A DNA stretch of 45,528 bases from Barnesiella sp. An22 (GCF_002159975.1 NZ_NFJR01000019.1:1-45528); one strand, 5' to 3'; counted from the stretch's first letter, positions 7,205 to 17,012 are shown. Translations and numbers: made by a program. Notes: generated by a model from the sequence alone, not told the origin.

Positions 7205-10200
7205 TTACTCGACCGCCTCTATCTTTCCCAACGAAAGATACCAGATGAAGCCCGACACGCGGGCATACCCCATCTCGCCAATCAGCTGCATGTAGGTGCG
7301 CACCTGCTTCTTGTAGGACGAACGCTCTACCGCACCGAACTTATAGTCGATTACCACCACCTCGTCGGGGGTCTCGACCACGCGGTCGGGCCGATAGAAC
7401 GAGCCGTCGGCCTGCAGGATTTCCCGCTCGCTCCACACCTTGGCCCCGGGCAGAAACCACGACCTTACCCGCTCGTCGCCCAGCCACGCCTCGAGTTTCT
7501 CGAGGGTTTCGGCTGCCTCGGCTGCCGAGAGTTCGCCGGTCTGTACAAAGGCCTCGACCGTCTCGTCCAGACGATCGAGGGTTTCGACCTCGCTCAAGAT
7601 ACGGTGCATCAGGGTACCATAGGCGCGGTCGTTACCCTCGCCAAAGACACCCTTGCCCTGCAACCGCAAGTGCAGCCGGTTGCCCGGCTCAATCGAGCGA
7701 TAGGGCCCCGAGAGTAGCGTCAAGGCCGTCGATTCCGCCGTCGGCCGCACCTCGGCCCGCCAGTCGCACCCCTCCTCGTAGTGCAGGTCTCCCCCATCGC
7801 CTCCGTCGGGGAAAAGTATCTCGTTCAACAACGCCGATATGCTGCCCACACTCTCCCGTTTGCCCCGGTTCTTCTGGGCCGGAGCGAAGATATGCAGCTC
7901 TTCACCGGCGCGGGTAAAGGCCACATAGGCCACGTTGAGGTTGTCGATATAGGCGTGCATCTTCTCGTCGAAATATTCGGTAGCGTAGTAGGTCTGGGCC
8001 AGCCGGCTGCCATACCGCAGGGGCAACACGGGAATCTGCGAGAAGGGCTCGCCCTGTGTGCGGCACCAGATGAAATTGGTCTTGTCGGTACGGTGGTCGA
8101 GTTTCCAGTTGCAGAACGGGATAATCACCACTTTGAACTCCAGCCCCTTCGACTTGTGTATGGTCATCACCCGCATGGCATCCTGCTCTTGCGGGGTCGT
8201 GACCGAGAGCTTGTCTTCGTTGTCGTCCCACCAGGCCAGGAACGAAGCCAAATCGGCCGTATGCGTGCGGCAATACTCCAGCACATAATCCTGGAATGCC
8301 TGTATATAGACCCGCTCGCCCCGCTCGTCGTCGACCTGGGCAAAGCGGGCGATAATGCGCTCGCACATCTCGTAGAGCGGCTCCTTGCGCACACTCTCGA
8401 CAAAGCGCATGAAGTCGTCGTCGAGGTGTTGCCCCACATCGCCGCGGCGCTCGAAGTAGGTGAGTATCGCGGCCGTCTCGTCGCTGCCGGCAGCCTGCTG
8501 CCGGTTGTACTCATAGACTGCCATCACCCGGTTCAACTCGTCCGAGGGGTTCTGGATATAGCGCAGAATACCCACCAGCAGCCCGATGACCGGCGAGTTC
8601 TTGATGAGCAGCGACTCGCTCGAGATGACCTCGAACCGGTAGCGCGGGTCGCTGTTCTCTTCGTTGAGGCGCAACAGCAGGTCGACCAGCAGCGTACCCT
8701 CGCGGGCCGTACGGGTGAGGAAGGTTATATCGCCGGGCGAATAGCCCCGGTCCTGCAACTCGCGCAACAGCTCGGGGATACGAGCCAGAGCCTCTTCACA
8801 AAAGTCGTCGCGGGTATCGGCCTCCCACATCGTCACCGACACCCGTCCACCCCGTGCAAGGTTCGAACCGCACACCCGTTGCGCTATATCGGCATAGGCC
8901 TTGCGCACCTTCACCTCGAAACCGCCATCGACCAGAGCCGACTCGGCCACCTCGCTCTCCAGCCCCTGTTGCAACCGCTCGGCCGCCTGACCGAATATCC
9001 GGTTGTTGAACTCGACTATGCGGGCACAACTGCGGTAGTTGGTATCCATCGTCCGCTCCTCGTACTGCGACGGGCGAAAACGCGATTGAACCCCCTCGTT
9101 CAGCAGCGACCAATCGGAGTTTCTCCACCGGTAGATGCTCTGCTTCACGTCGCCCACAATCAGGTCGGTATAGTCGTGGCTGAGACTCTCGCCGATAAGC
9201 GGCGCAAAATTGCCCCACTGCAGATTCGAGGTATCCTGAAACTCGTCAATCATAAAGTGGTTGACCCGGGTCCCTATCTTTTCGTAGATAAAGGGGGCAT
9301 CGTTCTCGTTGATTACCTCGTTGAGAATACCGGCCGTATCGGAGAGCAGCAGCACGTTGTGCTCCCGTTCATACTCCTCGATGCGGCGGTCTATATCGAC
9401 CAGAATGCCCAGGGCATAGATATATTTCGAGCTCTGTACCGCCGTATTGTAGCGCACATAGGGCTCGCCGAAGGCATCGACAATCGTCTGCATCACCGGG
9501 TTGAGCTCGGCATACAGGGCATCGAAGCACCCGGGCCGGCTGCTTTTGACGAACCAGTTGTCGCCGTTGTCGACATTTCCCCTGAAAGTTGCGGTAGGCG
9601 GGTCGAATTTTCCGCCGGCCAACTTGTCGAAATAGAAAGCCCACGAATTACTCTTACCCTTGAAACTCTCGGCTGCCACACCGTGCCGGTCGAGCACCTC
9701 GCGGCCCGTCTCGCCCAACTCACGCAAGAGCGACTCATACTCGCTCTTCACCCGGCGCATCTCGCGCAAATAGCGGTCGAGCACCGTTTTGTCCTTGATC
9801 TGGGCGAGAATCGACTCGCGGAAAAGTTTGTAATTCTCCTTCGACAACTCGCCGGCCAACTCGCGCAGGTCGTCTTTGCGGTCGGCCCGGTTGCCCAGGC
9901 TCCACCAGTTGCCCGACTCGATACGCTCCTCGGCATAGTGCACCAACCAGTTGAGCAGCCCCTTCTGGTCGTCGTCGGAGAGGTCGGAATACATGCGGTC
10001 GATAGCCGACGCTGTGACGAAGTCGTTGTCCATCTCCACCTCGAAACTCCCCTGCAACCCCACCTCGCGGGTGAAGTTGCGCAACACCTGCTGAAAGAAG
10101 CGGTCGATGGTACTGATGTTGAAGTAGGAAAAGTCGTGCAGCAGCACATACAACGTATCGGCTGCCGTCGCCTGCACCTGCTCGGGGCCGCAGCCAAACA

Positions 10201-10462
10201 GCCGCGTCAGTTCACCCAGGTAGGGCGACCGCTCGGTGTGGTGAGCCAGCAGGTCGAGCTGCGCCACGATGCGGTGCTTCATCTCCTCGGTCGCCTTGTT
10301 GGTGAAAGTCACCGCCAGGATGCGCCGATGCGCCGAATCGCTCTTGCGGTAGATGCGGTAGTGCCCCTCTTCGTCGCGATAGCCCAACAGCAGTTTTATG
10401 TATTCGAGCGTGAGGGTATAGGTCTTTCCCGACCCGGCCGATGCCTTGTAGATGTGCAGCAT
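7205..10462 (-). CDS. AddA/RecB-like UvrD-family helicase-nuclease
   Basis: A 1085-residue superfamily 1A helicase. Walker A is ASAGSGKT at 7-14, Walker B/motif II is MIDEFQDTSN near 403-412, motif III is VGDVKQSIYRWR, and the late helicase motif MTIHKSKGLEFKVV is present. The C-terminus carries a RecB-type PD-(D/E)XK nuclease with VVVIDYKFG near residue 1040 and the QVRTYMQLI helix. It should act in double-strand break processing (AddAB/RecBCD-type). No AddB/RecC partner is in this window. It follows the SUI1-like gene by 13 nt and probably shares its promoter. Confidence 0.92.
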   Translation of the reverse strand: MLHIYKASAGSGKTYTLTLEYIKLLLGYRDEEGHYRIYRKSDSAHRRILAVTFTNKATEEMKHRIVAQLDLLAHHTERSPYLGELTRLFGCGPEQVQATAADTLYVLLHDFSYFNISTIDRFFQQVLRNFTREVGLQGSFEVEMDNDFVTASAIDRMYSDLSDDDQKGLLNWLVHYAEERIESGNWWSLGNRADRKDDLRELAGELSKENYKLFRESILAQIKDKTVLDRYLREMRRVKSEYESLLRELGETGREVLDRHGVAAESFKGKSNSWAFYFDKLAGGKFDPPTATFRGNVDNGDNWFVKSSRPGCFDALYAELNPVMQTIVDAFGEPYVRYNTAVQSSKYIYALGILVDIDRRIEEYEREHNVLLLSDTAGILNEVINENDAPFIYEKIGTRVNHFMIDEFQDTSNLQWGNFAPLIGESLSHDYTDLIVGDVKQSIYRWRNSDWSLLNEGVQSRFRPSQYEERTMDTNYRSCARIVEFNNRIFGQAAERLQQGLESEVAESALVDGGFEVKVRKAYADIAQRVCGSNLARGGRVSVTMWEADTRDDFCEEALARIPELLRELQDRGYSPGDITFLTRTAREGTLLVDLLLRLNEENSDPRYRFEVISSESLLIKNSPVIGLLVGILRYIQNPSDELNRVMAVYEYNRQQAAGSDETAAILTYFERRGDVGQHLDDDFMRFVESVRKEPLYEMCERIIARFAQVDDERGERVYIQAFQDYVLEYCRTHTADLASFLAWWDDNEDKLSVTTPQEQDAMRVMTIHKSKGLEFKVVIIPFCNWKLDHRTDKTNFIWCRTQGEPFSQIPVLPLRYGSRLAQTYYATEYFDEKMHAYIDNLNVAYVAFTRAGEELHIFAPAQKNRGKRESVGSISALLNEILFPDGGDGGDLHYEEGCDWRAEVRPTAESTALTLLSGPYRSIEPGNRLHLRLQGKGVFGEGNDRAYGTLMHRILSEVETLDRLDETVEAFVQTGELSAAEAAETLEKLEAWLGDERVRSWFLPGAKVWSEREILQADGSFYRPDRVVETPDEVVVIDYKFGAVERSSYKKQVRTYMQLIGEMGYARVSGFIWYLSLGKIEAVE

Positions 10463-10475
10463 AGCGATACTCCTC

Positions 10476-10820
10476 TCAGATTATGCGGGCCCGATACCCA
10501 TCGGCCAGCAACAGTTCCAGTACCTTCTGGCGGAAATCGCCCTGTATCAAAATCTCGCCGTCCTTGTCCGAGCCGCCCACACCGCACTTGGTCTTCAGCT
10601 TCTTGGCCAGCGTGTGCAGGTCGTCGGCCGTACCCACAAACCCAGTCACGAGGGTGACCGACTTACCGTTGCGGTTGCGCTTGTCGAGCGAGATGCGCAA
10701 CTTCTGCTTGGCCGGTTCCAGCGTATCGGGTTCGACCTCTTCGTCGGTTTCGAACTTAAAATCGGGATTGGTCGAATAGACCACATTCAATCTATCTTTC
10801 CAGTCGTTATTCTTTTTCAT
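10476..10820 (-). CDS. SUI1/YciH-like translation initiation factor
   Basis: A 114-residue protein whose C-terminal half (about 40-114) is the eIF1/SUI1 fold: LRISLDKRNRNGKSVTLVTGF, then LKTKCGVGGSDKDGEILIQGD. The latter is the YciH/eIF1 core. Bacterial YciH is thought to monitor start-site selection, but its role is not firmly known. An acidic N-terminal extension (about 20-35) precedes the domain. It is the first gene of a two-gene unit with the AddA-like helicase. Confidence 0.9.
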   Translation of the reverse strand: MKKNNDWKDRLNVVYSTNPDFKFETDEEVEPDTLEPAKQKLRISLDKRNRNGKSVTLVTGFVGTADDLHTLAKKLKTKCGVGGSDKDGEILIQGDFRQKVLELLLADGYRARII

Positions 10821-10851
10821 TGCTGTTGTTTCTTGGATTCATACTCTTGAA

Positions 10852-10883
10852 CAAAGATAGTGAAAGGCGAGTGAAAATACAAA
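10852..10883 (-). promoter_or_regulatory. SUI1-helicase promoter (copy C of promoter core)
   Basis: On the minus strand TTTG (10880-10883), a 20-bp spacer and TATCTTTG (10852-10859). The core resembles copies A and B (CGCCTTTCACTATCTTTG), but the upstream flank is replaced by a terminator hairpin. Confidence 0.7.
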
Positions 10884-10915
10884 AAGAGGGAGCCCCCGTC
10901 TGCAGGAGCTCCCTC
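10881..10915 (-). terminator. Terminator of the T9SS cargo gene, fused to the next promoter
   Basis: GAGGGAGC (10886-10893) and GCTCCCTC (10908-10915) form a perfect 8-bp stem. The minus-strand U-run TTTTT that follows is also part of the -33 TTTG of the SUI1 promoter. Confidence 0.8.
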
Positions 10916-10937
10916 GGTATGATGTGACTAAAATCGA

Positions 10938-12614
10938 TTATTTCACGAATTTAACAACCTTTCCGTCTACTACGGCGATGTAAACACCACCAGCCAAAGA
11001 CGATACCGAAACGGCATCGACATCGGCAGCGCTCATCACTACACGGCCGCTCAGGTCGTAAACCTTCACGCTGTGTGCGCCTTCGGCATAGAGCACGCCG
11101 GCAGCGTAGTAAACAGCCGTGGCTTCAACCTCGTCGATACCCGATACAACCTGGAAGGTAACGGCAATCGCTACGCTCTCCTCTTCGACCGTAAAGTAGT
11201 AATAGCTGTCGTCTTCGTTGGCCGTGAGAGCCTCACCGTTTTTCGTTACGGTGCTTACGGCATAACCTTCGGCAGCCGTAACAACGGCACGCAGTTGAGT
11301 ACCGTATGCAACCTGAGTAAGATCGGCTACTTCGCTCCACGTGTTGTCGGCCTCGTTGAGAGCCTGGATTTCAACCGAGCCCTTGTCGGCCGGAACATCT
11401 ACCGTCACAGCACCATATTGCGTGGCAGCACCCTCTTCGGCAATCTTGACTACATAGTCGCAGTAGTTCAACTCATAAGCCGATGTCGTGCAAGGATCGC
11501 CATCGAAAGTCTTTCCTTCGGTGGTTTTGCAGATGATAAAACGGATAACCACCATTTCACCTACCGAGAGATCGGACGGGATAGTGATGGGGAAGGTCAT
11601 CGTCTTGTCGCTGACCGAAGCCGTAGCACCCGATTGAGTGTCGTTATTGATATTGGTATAGAGTTCGCCCGTACCCGGAACACCGCCATACCAGCTACCT
11701 TCGTAAGTACCGAAGATCTTGTCGCTAACACTCGGTGTTACATCGCTTCTCAACAGGAATACCGTCAAACTACCCCAGGCATCGGAATAAGTAACCTTCA
11801 GATCGAAGGTGGCACCGGGATTGGCCAGGATAGGATTGTCGCTGTTATCCCAAGCCTGATTAGCATTCGTTCCGGTGGGAGTGAAAGTCAGCGGCGATTC
11901 GGCCAACAGGCCTACACCGTTCAGCACTTCGCCTTTAGTTTGGGCCCGCTTGTTACCGGTAGTACCGGCTGTGGGCTTGCCAAAGTCGTCGTAGCTGGCC
12001 TCTACAACCGGTTCCGGTTCTACAACCGCATTGTTTTTCTCCAGCTTAAACGAAGTGAAAGCGTAGTTGCCCCAACCCGAAACGGGGACATTGGCGGCAA
12101 ACCCCATGTTGTAGTTGGCACTCTCGTCGGCCGTAAACACATAGGTATAATCGGCATAACTGTTTGTTAATTCCACGTTCTCACCCACAAATACCTTCTC
12201 GGCACTGGCAGGATCGCCCTTGGAATAGAAGAAGCCCAGGTTTCCCACATTCTTCGAGCTGGGATATTTTGCCCGGAACGTAAACCGATACTCACCCGGC
12301 TCGAGTGTACTCTTTATGCAGAAAAAGTCGCCACGGCTTCCATTACTAATAAGATAGAGCGGATAAACGCCGTTTTCATAGCAATTGGTAGTGTATTTCA
12401 ACTCACCATAAGAACCGCTTCCCGGGATATTGGCATAATAATTTTCGGGCAGCGACGACAGCAATTCGCTCGTCTCTTTTTCAACTTCAGAGGTCAAATC
12501 TTCTTCACTGACCAACGACCAATCCCCTTGACCATACGATAACGACGCGCAACCCATAAAGGCTACAACCGTCATTACCAACTTCTTAAAATTAAAAAAA
12601 GTAATTTTTTTCAT
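10938..12614 (-). CDS. Secreted protein with T9SS C-terminal sorting domain
   Basis: A 558-residue exported protein of unknown function. A signal peptide spans about 1-29 (after a short KK-rich start, ending SYGQ). Residues 30-200 look like a carbohydrate-binding-like beta-sandwich (LTNSYADYTYVFTADESANY). Residues 215-390 form a second beta-rich domain and 400-490 a bacterial repeat-type module. The last about 75 residues form a type A sorting domain: GIDEVEA..., VKVYDLSGRVV, LAGGVYIAVVDGKVVKFVK. Such tails are recognised by T9SS and cut by PorU, so this is a likely client of the nearby PorU/PorV genes. It is monocistronic with a clear promoter. Confidence 0.8.
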   Translation of the reverse strand: MKKITFFNFKKLVMTVVAFMGCASLSYGQGDWSLVSEEDLTSEVEKETSELLSSLPENYYANIPGSGSYGELKYTTNCYENGVYPLYLISNGSRGDFFCIKSTLEPGEYRFTFRAKYPSSKNVGNLGFFYSKGDPASAEKVFVGENVELTNSYADYTYVFTADESANYNMGFAANVPVSGWGNYAFTSFKLEKNNAVVEPEPVVEASYDDFGKPTAGTTGNKRAQTKGEVLNGVGLLAESPLTFTPTGTNANQAWDNSDNPILANPGATFDLKVTYSDAWGSLTVFLLRSDVTPSVSDKIFGTYEGSWYGGVPGTGELYTNINNDTQSGATASVSDKTMTFPITIPSDLSVGEMVVIRFIICKTTEGKTFDGDPCTTSAYELNYCDYVVKIAEEGAATQYGAVTVDVPADKGSVEIQALNEADNTWSEVADLTQVAYGTQLRAVVTAAEGYAVSTVTKNGEALTANEDDSYYYFTVEEESVAIAVTFQVVSGIDEVEATAVYYAAGVLYAEGAHSVKVYDLSGRVVMSAADVDAVSVSSLAGGVYIAVVDGKVVKFVK

Positions 12615-12653
12615 AAGAATATTGTATTAGAAAACTGTATTTTTAATGACAAG

Positions 12654-12685
12654 CAAATGTAACATTTTTTATGCAATTCCTCAAA
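12654..12685 (-). promoter_or_regulatory. Promoter of the T9SS cargo gene
   Basis: On the minus strand TTTG (12682-12685), a 20-bp spacer and TACATTTG (12654-12661), about 40 bp before the ATG. Confidence 0.7.
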
Positions 12686-12696
12686 TTTATAACAAA

Positions 12697-12713
12697 ATTA
12701 TCGGCCCGATAAT
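12697..12713. promoter_or_regulatory. Perfect palindrome upstream of the cargo promoter
   Basis: ATTATCGG-C-CCGATAAT is an uninterrupted 8-bp inverted repeat centred about 12 bp upstream of the -33 box, at a position suited to an activator or dual regulator. The rest of the 290-bp divergent region toward porU is AT-rich. A near-match TATATTTT at 12850-12857 could serve the plus strand, but no -33 box supports it. Confidence 0.45.
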
Positions 12714-12903
12714 CGCTCAAAAAACATTTTTTATCAATTGAACCAACAATCTACCCGGGCAACAAAGATCGAGCCCGCTGTCAAAAACCACCATATCAAT
12801 CTATAAACCAAATATTTAAACTACATCTGAATATTCCAAATCAATCGACTATATTTTCACGCGACTGCAATAATCGCACGACTTCTCCGTTGTATAAGAT
12901 ACG

Positions 12904-15900
12904 ATGAAAGCAATTATACGACACACACTATATATACCTCACCTGCTCACCCGGCTACAGCTATGGCTGTGCCTGAGCCTTATCGTACTGGCAACCGGCC
13001 CGTTGCAGGCACTGAATGCCAGCCGCTACGCCTCGCGGTCGCAGCTGGCCGACGGACGGTGGGTGAAGATTGCCGTTTCCGAATCGGGTATCCACCAAAT
13101 CACCTACCGGGAGTTGAGCCGATGGGGATTCTCCAACCCGGCGGCCGTGACCATATACGGGTATGGCGGTGCCATGTTGCCCGAAACCTTCTCGGACGAC
13201 GACCCCGACGACCTCGAACAGATACCCTCTCTGAATACAGGCTCCAAGATTCTTTTCTATGCACAAGGGCCCGTGACCTGGAGCTACAACGCCAAGACTC
13301 AGGAGTATGACCACGAGACCAACACCTACTCTACGGCCGGGTACTACTTCCTGACCGACAGCAAAAGCGCCACCGCCACCCTGGGCCAACGCGACGGCGG
13401 AGCCACGACGGGTATGACCGACATCACCTCGTTCGACGAGCATGCCGTCTACGAACAAGAGAGCTATTCGCCCGGCGCTACGGGCCGTGTATTCCTGGGC
13501 GAAGACTTCCGCTACACGACTTCGCGCAACTTCACCTTCGAACTTCCCGGCGTCGACAACTCGGAGGCGGTGAAACTGCGCACCTCGTTTGCCGCCAAAA
13601 TCATAGGCGGCACCGGCAAACTGGTCTTCACCTATCAGGGGCAGACTCTGCCCGAAAGCTCGACCGACAACCTCGCCTCGGGCTCGGAGAGCTCTTACGA
13701 ATTTTTCAAAGCCACCTCGACCCTCAAGGAGATTAACCTCGACAGCGAAGAGCTGGCCTTCTCGCTTCTGTTCCGCCAGAACGGGGGAAGCCTCTCCCTG
13801 GCCCGGCTCAACTACTTCCGCTTCAACTACAAACGCAAGCTGCAGCTCTATAACGGCAGCATCCAGTTCCGTCTGAAACAGGTGCCGCAAAACAGCTGCT
13901 ACAACCTGCAGGGCTACACCTCGACCACGCAAATCTGGGACATCACCGACCCGCAGCGCCCGGTCGCCGTCACCCCCGCGGTGAGCGGCAGCAATGCCCG
14001 GTTCGTGCCCTTGCAGGCTCACGAAGAGTATGTGGCCTTCGATACCCAGGCCACCGTAGGCTCGGTGTCGTTTGTCGAGGCCGTTGCCAACCAGGACCTG
14101 CACGGCATGGCCACCCCCGACATGGTGATACTCACCCCCAAGGAGTACCTCTCCTACGCCCAAAGCATCGCCCAGCTGCATAGCCAGCTCGACGGCATGG
14201 AGGTGGCCGTCATCGACCACGAGAAGGTGTTCAACGAATTTTCGTCGGGTACCCCCGACGCCACGGCCTACCGCCGGCTGATGAAGATGTTTTTCGACCG
14301 TGAGGGAGGCGTCAACGGCAAACAGCTCTACCTGCTGCTGTTCGGCAAGGGACTCTACGACAACCGCAAGATAGGCGAGACCGGCAAGTACATCAAATAC
14401 CCCACCCTGCTCACCTACCAGCACGGGAGCGGTAACGACGAGCGGGCCTCCTACACGACCGACGACTACTTCGGCTTTCTCGACGACGACTCGGGTACCC
14501 GCATCGCTGCCGACAAGCTGCGTGTGAGCGTGGGCCGTCTGCCCGTGAAGAGCGAGCAGGAGGCTCAAGATATGGTAAACAAGCTGACCGCCTACGTGGC
14601 CAACACCGACAAAGGGTCATGGAAAAACCAGGTGTGTGTTGTAGCCGACGACGAGAACTACGCCATCCACATGCAACAGGCCGAAGACATCTGCTCCATC
14701 TTCGAGAACAGCGACGCCCACTGCTTCATCAACAAAATCTACACCGATGCCTATACGGCCGAAATCACCTCGACCGGCCGCACCTATCCCTCGGCCAAGA
14801 AGAAACTCTTCCAGGTACTCGACGACGGAGTGCTCGTAGTCGACTACATCGGCCACGGCAGCACCGTGGCCTGGACCCACGAAGACCTGCTCAACATCAC
14901 CGACATACAGTCGATGTATCTGAAACGGCTGCCTCTCTTCATCACCGCCACCTGCGACTTCGGCCGCTACGACCACGAGGATACCTCGGGCGGCGAGATT
15001 CTCTGCCTCAACCCCAGCGGCGGAGGCATCGCCCTCATCACCACCACCCGCGTGGTATACATCAGCGACAACCACTACCTCAACACGGGAGTGGCCAACC
15101 AGATATTCACGCGAAACGAAAACCACGAGTATCCCCGCCTAGGCGACATCCTGCGCGAGGCCAAGTGCAGCATACAACAGACCGACAGCAACAAACTGAA
15201 CTATACCCTGTTGGGCGACCCGGCCCTGCGGCTGCTCTATCCCGACTATCAGATCAAGGTAACCGAAATCAACGGCTACGACATCACCCAGACGACGCCC
15301 ACCATCCAGGCCCGCGACTCGGTATTCATCAAGGGCGAAATCTACACCCCGCAAGGGCAAAAGGCCACCGACTACAACGGCATCATCTGCCCCACGGTCT
15401 ACGACTCGGAGGTATCGGTGGTGACCCACGGGTATGGAGAGGAGGGCAAAGCCTTCGAGTTCTCGGAGCGCAGCAACCGCCTCTATGTGGGCAAAGACTC
15501 GATTGTGGGGGGCGAGTTTGAAATCGCCTTCAAGGTGCCGCGCGAAATCAACTTCGCCGACGACAAGGGGCTGATAAACCTCTACAGCTACAACGACGCC
15601 GGCCAGGAGGGGAGCGGCAACGAATCGAACTTCGTCGTGGGCGGCTTCAACGACGACTCGAACGAAGACTTCGACGGGCCCGAGATTTACTACGCCTTCC
15701 TCAACTCGCAGGACTTCCAGAATGGCGATGTCGTGAACGAGTCGCCCCTGCTGGTAGCCGAGGTGTATGACCCCTCGGGTATCAACATCTCCGATGCAGG
15801 CATAGGCCACCAGATGACCGTCACGCTCGACAACCACACCATCTATACCGACGTGGCATCGTACTTCGACCCCGCCATCGGCGACTTCGGCCGCGGCTAC

Positions 15901-16332
15901 ATCAACTACCCGCTGAGCGACCTGAGCGAGGGCAACCACACCCTGCGGCTGAAGGTATGGGATACCGAGAACAACTCGTCGGAAATCGAAATCGCCTTTA
16001 CCGTACAGGCCGGTCTGAAGCCCGTCATCTACGACCTCTATGCCGACCAGAACCCGGCCAGCACATCGACCAACTTCTACCTGCAGCACAACCGCCCCGA
16101 CGCCCTCATCAACGTGACCATCTCGGTCTACAACCTCATGGGCGTGGAGGTATGGCGATACACCGGCAAGGGACTCTCCGACATGTACCGCTCATACCCC
16201 GTCAACTGGGACTTGACCGACAGCAGCGGCCGACGGGTACCCGGCGGTATCTACCTCTACAAGGCCGTCATCTCGACCGACAACGAGCACGAGACCACCC
16301 GCTCGAAGAAGCTCTGCGTCACCGGGCAATAG
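12904..16332 (+). CDS. porU: PorU-family T9SS C25 peptidase, first copy
   Basis: A 1142-residue gingipain-type cysteine peptidase. PorU is the outer-membrane T9SS enzyme that removes cargo sorting domains and joins the new C-terminus to a surface lipid. The N-terminus has a cationic lead and a hydrophobic signal segment to about residue 37. Beta-rich domains run to about 390, then the C25 domain. Catalytic H651 lies in YIGHGSTV and C684 in TATCDFGRYD, 33 residues apart as in gingipains. Ig-like segments and a C-terminal domain with a GGIYLYKAVIS strand follow. The length fits PorU. A paralog (18513-21905) shares the 20 residues following VFNE. A NYN gene follows after 40 nt. Confidence 0.88.
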   Translation: MKAIIRHTLYIPHLLTRLQLWLCLSLIVLATGPLQALNASRYASRSQLADGRWVKIAVSESGIHQITYRELSRWGFSNPAAVTIYGYGGAMLPETFSDDDPDDLEQIPSLNTGSKILFYAQGPVTWSYNAKTQEYDHETNTYSTAGYYFLTDSKSATATLGQRDGGATTGMTDITSFDEHAVYEQESYSPGATGRVFLGEDFRYTTSRNFTFELPGVDNSEAVKLRTSFAAKIIGGTGKLVFTYQGQTLPESSTDNLASGSESSYEFFKATSTLKEINLDSEELAFSLLFRQNGGSLSLARLNYFRFNYKRKLQLYNGSIQFRLKQVPQNSCYNLQGYTSTTQIWDITDPQRPVAVTPAVSGSNARFVPLQAHEEYVAFDTQATVGSVSFVEAVANQDLHGMATPDMVILTPKEYLSYAQSIAQLHSQLDGMEVAVIDHEKVFNEFSSGTPDATAYRRLMKMFFDREGGVNGKQLYLLLFGKGLYDNRKIGETGKYIKYPTLLTYQHGSGNDERASYTTDDYFGFLDDDSGTRIAADKLRVSVGRLPVKSEQEAQDMVNKLTAYVANTDKGSWKNQVCVVADDENYAIHMQQAEDICSIFENSDAHCFINKIYTDAYTAEITSTGRTYPSAKKKLFQVLDDGVLVVDYIGHGSTVAWTHEDLLNITDIQSMYLKRLPLFITATCDFGRYDHEDTSGGEILCLNPSGGGIALITTTRVVYISDNHYLNTGVANQIFTRNENHEYPRLGDILREAKCSIQQTDSNKLNYTLLGDPALRLLYPDYQIKVTEINGYDITQTTPTIQARDSVFIKGEIYTPQGQKATDYNGIICPTVYDSEVSVVTHGYGEEGKAFEFSERSNRLYVGKDSIVGGEFEIAFKVPREINFADDKGLINLYSYNDAGQEGSGNESNFVVGGFNDDSNEDFDGPEIYYAFLNSQDFQNGDVVNESPLLVAEVYDPSGINISDAGIGHQMTVTLDNHTIYTDVASYFDPAIGDFGRGYINYPLSDLSEGNHTLRLKVWDTENNSSEIEIAFTVQAGLKPVIYDLYADQNPASTSTNFYLQHNRPDALINVTISVYNLMGVEVWRYTGKGLSDMYRSYPVNWDLTDSSGRRVPGGIYLYKAVISTDNEHETTRSKKLCVTGQ

Positions 16333-16372
16333 CACGGTCTGAAAAAAGATTCGAACTTAACCATTACGCACC

Positions 16373-16990
16373 ATGAACAACACCTATCAATCGATTGGAC
16401 TCTTTATCGACGGAGGTTACTACGCCAAGGTGAACGAAGCCTTGAGCGACCACTTCGACCTGAACATAAACCTGCGTGCCCTGATGACACTCATCCGGGA
16501 ACAGATAGCCCGGATGAGCGGGGTGGCGCCCGCCTCGTGCCACATCACCGAGAGCCACTACTTCCGCGGCCGCTATCGGGTGAACAACGCCCACGACAAA
16601 CGGCTGCTGTACAGCGAACGCAAGTTTGAGGACACGCTCATCGAAAACGACGTCATCTTCCACTACAAACACCTGCGCGAGATTCGCAAAGAGGGCGAGA
16701 CAACCGTCATCGAGAAGGGCATCGACGTGTGGTTTGCCCTCGAAGCCTACGAGCTGGCCCTCTTCCGCAAGTTCGACTATGTGGTGCTGATTACGGGCGA
16801 TGCCGACCACGAGATGCTCATCAAGAAACTCAAGGCGCTTAAGATAGAGACCATCCTGCTCACTTGGGATGTCGAGGAGAACTCGAGCACCTCGGGCCTG
16901 CTCAAGGACGAGGCCTGCATACACCTCGAGATAAGCAAGCTGCTGGCCGAAGACCGCAATCTGCTCAAACGTCTCTGCCAGAACGGATAG
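16373..16990 (+). CDS. NYN-domain (LabA/PIN-like) putative ribonuclease
   Basis: A 205-residue cytosolic protein matching the NYN family, which has a PIN-like nuclease fold. The acidic metal site is visible: D13 in LFIDGGYYAK, D118 in KGIDVWFALE, and D143 and D145 in ITGDADHEML. Conserved order and length fit bacterial LabA-like proteins, which are presumed RNases; the target RNA is unknown. It lies 40 nt after porU with no clear terminator between, so it may be co-transcribed, and a GC-rich hairpin follows its stop. Confidence 0.85.
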   Translation: MNNTYQSIGLFIDGGYYAKVNEALSDHFDLNINLRALMTLIREQIARMSGVAPASCHITESHYFRGRYRVNNAHDKRLLYSERKFEDTLIENDVIFHYKHLREIRKEGETTVIEKGIDVWFALEAYELALFRKFDYVVLITGDADHEMLIKKLKALKIETILLTWDVEENSSTSGLLKDEACIHLEISKLLAEDRNLLKRLCQNG

Positions 16991-16991
16991 C

Positions 16992-17012
16992 CCCGGAGCC
17001 CGACCCTCCGGG
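16992..17012 (+). terminator. GC-rich hairpin after the NYN gene
   Basis: CCCGGAG (16992-16998) and CTCCGGG (17006-17012) form a perfect 7-bp stem directly after the stop codon. There is no U-run, so it may be a weak terminator or an mRNA end-protecting structure. Confidence 0.45.

Noticed and set aside
7781-10657. A 958-codon open frame on the plus strand opposite the helicase gene
   Set aside because: It is the antisense shadow of the helicase. Its protein has no domain signature and the opposite strand has all helicase motifs.
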